A DNA stretch of 12,205 nucleotides, from the NCBI GenBank assembly GCA_964576075.1, contig CAZNTX010000102.1:1-12205 (forward strand). Reading direction: 5' to 3'. Position 1 is the first letter of the stretch. Every line of letters begins with the position of its first letter. The notes under the pieces are model-generated. The model ran no database searches, was not told the origin of the DNA, and saw nothing but the letters and a program-made list of their open reading frames with translations. Source of the DNA: Thermohalobaculum sp964576075. GTDB lineage: Bacteria; Pseudomonadota; Alphaproteobacteria; Rhodobacterales; Rhodobacteraceae. Position numbers and translations under genes: made by a program. Shown here piece after piece: positions 8,604 through 12,205 of this stretch.

Positions 8604-9656
8604 TCAGGGCCCCGCCCGGCGCCCGTCGGCGTCGAAATAGAAGGCGCGGGAGACGTCGAGGCGGAAGCGCGCCGTCTCGCCGACCTCGAGCGGGTGGATG
8701 CCGTGGGCGAGGCTGACCCAAGGCCGCCCGGCGAGGTCGAAATGCACGAGCGATTCGGAGCCAGAGAGCTCCGTCACCTGCACCCGGCCCTCGACCGCCG
8801 GCCCCTCCCCCGTGGCGGGCGTCACCCAATGGGGGCGCAGGGCGAGGGTGTAGCGCCCCTCCGCGAGCCAGGCGGGCGCGGGCCAGGCGCAGCCCTCCGC
8901 GAGCGCGACCGTCCCGCCGCGGGCCTCGACGGGGGCGAGATTGAGCGGGGGGTCGGAGAACACCTGCGCCGTCGTCAGGTCCTCGGGCGCGCGGTAGAGC
9001 TCGGCCGACGGGCCGAAGCCCGTGACCCGGCCCTCGAAGAGCGTCGCCGTGCGCCCGCCGAGGAGGAGCGCCTCCGCGGGCTCTGTGGTGGCGTAGACGA
9101 CCACCGCCCCCTTCTCGGCGAAGAGCCGGGGCAGTTCCTCGCGCAACTCCTCGCGCAGCTTGTAGTCGAGATTGGCGAGCGGCTCGTCGAGGAGCACGAG
9201 ATCGGCGTCCTTGACGAGGGCCCGGGCGATGGCGGTGCGCTGCTGCTGCCCGCCGGAGAGGGCGTCCGGGCGCCGGTCGAGCATCGGCGAGAGCTTGAGG
9301 AGCTCGGCCGCGCGGCCGACGCGGGCGCGGATCTCCGCCTCGGCCATGCGCGCGACCCGGAGCGGCGAGGCGATGTTCTCGAAGACGGTGAGCGAGGGGT
9401 AATTGATGAATTGCTGGTGCACCAAGGCGACGTTGCGCTTCTGCACCGAGCGGCGGGTGACGTCGCGCCCTTCGAAGCGCACGCGCCCCGCGCTCGGCCG
9501 CTCGAGGCCGGCCATGAGATGCATCAGCGTCGTCTTGCCCGCCCGCGTGGTGCCGAGGAGCGTGGTGAACCCGCCGCGCTCGAGGGTCAGGGAGGTGGGG
9601 GAGATGTGGGTCTCGCCCCCCAGTTCCAGGGAGACGCCGTCGAGCTCGAGCGTCAT
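8604..9656 (-). CDS. glpS: glycerol ABC transporter ATPase lacking the switch histidine (GlpS-like)
   Basis: A 350-residue MalK-like ATPase. It carries an atypical P-loop GTTRAGKT (35-42), still fitting GxxxxGKT, a Q-loop in VHQQF (about 81-82), a canonical signature LSGGQQQR (133-140), Walker B LVLLDE (153-158) and D-loop ANLD. The position of the switch histidine reads YATTEP, so threonine (T191) stands where His normally does. The C-terminal part (about 225-350) is the OB-fold regulatory region, including LALRPHW. It begins 18 bases after the secreted-protein gene, with only a weak RBS. Together with the second ATPase it should form a heterodimer at the inner face of the permease pair. Recalled rhizobial GlpS proteins have similar P-loop and H-loop variants, but this needs an alignment. 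Confidence 0.9.
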   Translation of the reverse strand: MTLELDGVSLELGGETHISPTSLTLERGGFTTLLGTTRAGKTTLMHLMAGLERPSAGRVRFEGRDVTRRSVQKRNVALVHQQFINYPSLTVFENIASPLRVARMAEAEIRARVGRAAELLKLSPMLDRRPDALSGGQQQRTAIARALVKDADLVLLDEPLANLDYKLREELREELPRLFAEKGAVVVYATTEPAEALLLGGRTATLFEGRVTGFGPSAELYRAPEDLTTAQVFSDPPLNLAPVEARGGTVALAEGCAWPAPAWLAEGRYTLALRPHWVTPATGEGPAVEGRVQVTELSGSESLVHFDLAGRPWVSLAHGIHPLEVGETARFRLDVSRAFYFDADGRRAGP

Positions 9657-9674
9657 CGGCGGCCCCGCATCGCC

Positions 9675-10259
9675 TCAGGGCCGGTGATAGCGCAGGAACA
9701 GGTCGAAGGCGCCGGAATTGTCGGCATAGCCCCCCGGATCGTCGCGGTCGTTGACGAGAATGCGGATCGGCGCGTCGGTCTGCATGGTGAGCAGGTTGGG
9801 GGTGCGCGGCGAGGTCGCGTCGATCATGAAGGCGATGCGGTTCGCCGGCTGCTCGACGACGATGGCCCCCGCGGGCAGGTCCGGATAGCGGTAGCCCTCT
9901 CCCGCCGCGCGGCCAGAGCCCGTGGCGGACTGCACGAGGGCCCGCCCGTCATACCAGTCGATGTCCGAGGCGTAGACGAGAAGCTGCAGCGCCCGCAGCC
10001 GCCGCCCGTCGCCGAAGCCGATGGCGGTCGCGACGTTGGTGCCGGCGTTGTTGACGACGAACCAGCCGCCCCCCGCCTCGAGCCCGCCCGCATCGGCGGG
10101 AACGGCGAGGCGCTCCTTCTCCGGGATCGCGGCCGTGGTGGCGGGTGCCGTCGGGGTCGCGCCGGTCAGCTCGTTCAGATTGACCTGCTCGGCCCTCGCA
10201 GGCAGCGCCGCGAGAGCGAGCAGGAGCGCGGCGGCGCCGCAACGGGGGATGACACGCAT
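9675..10259 (-). CDS. secreted periplasmic protein with LecA-like C-terminal motif
   Basis: A 194-residue protein with a clear Sec signal peptide (MRVIPRCGAAALLLALAALPARA, cleavage after about 23). A low-complexity Thr/Ala/Pro linker (31-45) leads into a beta-rich domain (about 60-194). The C-terminal segment NDRDDPGGYADNSGAF (170-185) resembles the calcium and sugar-binding end of PA-IL (LecA)-type galactophilic lectins, recalled as ND-PG-Y-NNSGSF. The LecA residues are only partly kept, so sugar binding is unproven. The ATG at 10259 is preferred because AGGAAGGG lies nine bases upstream and the signal peptide begins there. Placed between the binding protein and the ATPases, it is probably made with the importer, perhaps as a periplasmic accessory. 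It is not part of the rhizobial glp operon as known. Confidence 0.82.
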   Translation of the reverse strand: MRVIPRCGAAALLLALAALPARAEQVNLNELTGATPTAPATTAAIPEKERLAVPADAGGLEAGGGWFVVNNAGTNVATAIGFGDGRRLRALQLLVYASDIDWYDGRALVQSATGSGRAAGEGYRYPDLPAGAIVVEQPANRIAFMIDATSPRTPNLLTMQTDAPIRILVNDRDDPGGYADNSGAFDLFLRYHRP

Positions 10260-10314
10260 CGGCAAGGCCCTTCCTGAACTCTGCGGCACGGCCCCGCCGG
10301 CCCGCGCCCGTCGT

Positions 10315-10344
10315 CGCCCGGCAGGCCGCGCGGCCCGCCGGGCG
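10315..10344 (-). promoter_or_regulatory. strong intercistronic hairpin after the binding-protein gene
   Basis: A long inverted repeat begins five bases past the binding-protein stop codon. Positions 10315-10328 pair with 10331-10344: thirteen Watson-Crick pairs and one G-U pair (at 10323/10336) in the minus-strand RNA, all in G+C-rich sequence. No U-run follows. Such hairpins after binding-protein genes protect the upstream message from 3' exonucleases and allow excess binding protein over membrane components, as with malE-malF. This role is inferred here. Confidence 0.65.
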
Positions 10345-10349
10345 GGAGA

Positions 10350-12086
10350 TCACTGCGCCTCCTGCCAGCGCTTGATCAGCTCCTCATAGGCGATGGTCTC
10401 GCCCTGGGGTTTCTCGTTCTCGAGCTTCGGCTTCGGCGCGCCGGGCTGGGCGAGCCAATACTCCGGATCGCGCTCCTCGTTCAGCCGCGGCCCGCAACCC
10501 CCATAGACGTTGGCCGCCTCGTCGGCCCGCTGCATCCGGGCCATCACCGTGTCCATCTCGCGCGCGAGCCGGTCCATCGCTTCCTGCGGCGTGAAGGCGC
10601 CGGAGTTCACGTCGCCGATCTGCTGCCACCAGATCTGCGCGAGCTTCGGATAGTCGGGCACGTTCACCCCGGTCGGAGACCACAGCACCCGGTCCGGCGA
10701 GCGGTAGAACTCCACCAGCCCGCCGAGCTTCGGCGCCCGCTCGGTGAAGCTCTCGTGGCGCACGGTGCTGTCGCGGATGAAGGTGAGCCCGACATGGGAC
10801 TTCTTCACGTCCACGGTCTTGGAGGTGACGAACTGGGCATAGAGCCACGCGGCCTTGGCGCGCTCGAGCGGCGTGGATTTCAGGATCGTCCAGGAGCCGG
10901 CATCCTGATAGCCGAGCTTCATCCCCTCTTCCCAGTAGGGCCCATGCGGCGAGGGCGCCATGCGCCAGAGCGGATTGCCCTCCTCGTCGACCGTGTTGTT
11001 CCCCTCTGACCGCGGCGCGACCATCGACTGGGTGAAGGCCGTATACCAGAAGATCTGCTGCGCGACGTTTCCTTGAGAGAGCGCCGGGAGCGACTGGTAG
11101 AAGTCGTAATTCGCGGCCCCCGGAGGCGCGTATTCGCGCAGCCACTCGTCCCATTTGCGAATGGCGTAGACCGCAGCGGGCCCGTTCGCCGCGCCCCCGC
11201 GCGAGACCGAGGCGCCGACCGGGTTGCAGCTCCCCGCGGGCATGCGGATGCCCCATTCGTCGACCGGCACGCCGTTCGGCCGGCCCGTATCCCCGGCGCC
11301 GGCCATCGAGAGCCAGGCATCCGTCATCCGCCAGCCGAGATCGGGGGCGCGCTTGCCGTAGTCCATATGGCCGTAGATCCGGACGCCGTCGATCTCCTTC
11401 ACATGGACCGAGAAGAACTCCGCGATGTCCTCGTAGGCCGACCAGTTGACCGGCACGCCGAGCTCGTAGCCGTAGAGCTCCTCGAAGCGCGCCTGGAGGT
11501 CCTCCCGGTCGAACCAGTCCTTGCGGAACCAGTAGAGATTGGCGAATTGCTGATCGGGCAGCTGATAGAGATCGCCGTCCGGCCCGGTGGTGAAGCTGAT
11601 CCCCATGAAATCGTCGAGATCGAGCGTGGGGCTCGTGACGCCGGCGCCGGGCCCGGCCATGAAATCGGTGAGGTTGACGGCGAGCTGCAGCCGGGCATGG
11701 GTGCCGATCAGATCGCTGTCGTTGACATAGGCGTCGTAGAGATTGCGCCCGGTCTGCATCTGCGTCTGCACCGCCTGCACCACCTCGCCCTCGCCGAGCA
11801 ACTGGTGATTGACGGTGATCCCGGTGATCTCCTCGAAGGCCCGGGCGAGCGTCTCCGATTCGTAGGAATGCGTCGGGATCGTCTCGGACAGGACGTTGAT
11901 CTCCATACCCCGGAACGGCTCCGCCGCCCGAATGAACCAGTCCATCTCCGCGAGCTGTTCCTCGCGCGAGAGCGCCGACGGCTGGAACTCCTCGTCGATC
12001 CAGCGCTCCGCCGCGGCCATGTCCGCCGCCGCGGGCGCCGCGAAGACGATGGCGAGCGCCGACGCGGCCCAAAGGGTCCGTCTCAT
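10350..12086 (-). CDS. glpV: glycerol ABC transporter substrate-binding protein (GlpV-like)
   Basis: This 578-residue periplasmic binding protein captures the substrate, by family glycerol, and delivers it to the two permeases. A Sec signal peptide spans about 1-22 (MRRTLWAASALAIVFAAPAAA|D), with no lipobox. The mature part has the features I recall for GlpV: WIDEEFQPS, FRGMEINVLSE-IPTHSYESE, TGITVNHQLLGEGEVVQAVQTQMQTGRNLYDAYVNDSDLIGTH, LYQLPDQQFANLYWFRKDWFDREDLQ, YGHMDYGKRAPDLGWR, and QDAGSWTILKSTP. At nearly 580 residues it is longer than typical sugar-binding proteins, as expected for this family. Only two cysteines occur in the mature protein (C287 and C531), a possible disulfide. The ATG at 12086 follows GGGAGGA four bases upstream; an earlier start would put extra residues before the signal peptide. 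First gene of the operon, which is unusual, since rhizobial glp operons place V last. Confidence 0.92.
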   Translation of the reverse strand: MRRTLWAASALAIVFAAPAAADMAAAERWIDEEFQPSALSREEQLAEMDWFIRAAEPFRGMEINVLSETIPTHSYESETLARAFEEITGITVNHQLLGEGEVVQAVQTQMQTGRNLYDAYVNDSDLIGTHARLQLAVNLTDFMAGPGAGVTSPTLDLDDFMGISFTTGPDGDLYQLPDQQFANLYWFRKDWFDREDLQARFEELYGYELGVPVNWSAYEDIAEFFSVHVKEIDGVRIYGHMDYGKRAPDLGWRMTDAWLSMAGAGDTGRPNGVPVDEWGIRMPAGSCNPVGASVSRGGAANGPAAVYAIRKWDEWLREYAPPGAANYDFYQSLPALSQGNVAQQIFWYTAFTQSMVAPRSEGNNTVDEEGNPLWRMAPSPHGPYWEEGMKLGYQDAGSWTILKSTPLERAKAAWLYAQFVTSKTVDVKKSHVGLTFIRDSTVRHESFTERAPKLGGLVEFYRSPDRVLWSPTGVNVPDYPKLAQIWWQQIGDVNSGAFTPQEAMDRLAREMDTVMARMQRADEAANVYGGCGPRLNEERDPEYWLAQPGAPKPKLENEKPQGETIAYEELIKRWQEAQ

Positions 12087-12164
12087 GATCTCCTCCCATG
12101 TGCCGGAGCGGCTCTGGCGTCCGCCCTTCAGCGCGATACCACCACCGCCCCCGCCTCCGGTCAA
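12087..12164 (-). promoter_or_regulatory. possible promoter and RBS of the glp operon
   Basis: On the minus strand, TTGACC (12159-12164) is a good -35 match, followed by 17 bases and a weaker -10-like TGGTAT (12136-12141). Transcription would start near 12129, giving a leader of about 42 bases that ends in the strong RBS GGGAGGA (12091-12097), four bases from the ATG. No operator for a GlpR-type repressor can be assigned. The region beyond 12165 is G+C-rich with nothing recognisable, and any glpD or glpR would lie past the window edge. Confidence 0.35.
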
Positions 12165-12205
12165 CGCCTTATCGCCCGCGGGGCGGGGGGCCGTCCGGTC
12201 CGCCG

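Noticed and set aside
10384..12099. A 571-codon minus-strand frame overlapping the binding-protein gene in another phase.
   Set aside because: The binding protein frame has a signal peptide, RBS and family motifs throughout; the alternate frame is Arg/Gly-rich shadow.
12120..12164. An upstream extension of the binding protein by 26 residues starting at 12164.
   Set aside because: It would place a Gly-rich stretch ahead of a normal signal peptide, and the strong RBS sits before the ATG at 12086.

Overview
The window is about 70% G+C or more, nearly gap-free, and all eleven credible genes lie on the minus strand. Base composition, tight gene packing and the proteins (a PutA without a DNA-binding domain, a GlpV-type glycerol binding protein) point to an alphaproteobacterium, most likely Rhodobacterales-like. 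The lineage is an inference. No RNA gene, insertion sequence, CRISPR array or phage gene was seen. The longest stretch between genes is about 151 bases (4815-4965), so nothing over 300 bases is unaccounted for.

Read in the direction of transcription (right to left), the window opens with a short leader carrying a possible promoter. It is followed by a binding-protein-dependent ABC importer of the GlpSTPQ/V type, described in rhizobia as a glycerol uptake system: substrate-binding protein (10350-12086), a secreted protein of unknown function with a LecA-like C-terminal motif (9675-10259), two ATPases (8604-9656 and 7514-8602), and two permeases (6654-7517 and 5735-6535). A small cytoplasmic protein (5461-5733), a membrane-anchored protein (4966-5439), an enlarged DUF2160 membrane protein (4335-4814) and a lipoprotein (3692-4330) come next. 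The last gene is putA (68-3610), the bifunctional proline catabolic enzyme.

Most junctions are a few bases long or overlap (ATGA at 7514-7517; TGA-N-ATG at 8600-8606 and 5731-5737), so the ABC genes look like one operon. Two longer spacers carry strong RNA hairpins. One lies right after the binding-protein stop codon, and four follow in a row between the two permeases. Both probably tune expression along the message. putA may be cotranscribed or may have its own weak promoter in the 81-base gap before it.

The most noteworthy points are the complementary defects of the two ATPases (one lacks the LSGGQ signature, the other lacks the switch histidine), the unusual gene order with three uncharacterised envelope or small proteins built into the transporter operon, and the hairpin clusters. 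No wholly new multi-gene system is evident. The best candidate for undescribed biology is the accessory set around the glycerol transporter.
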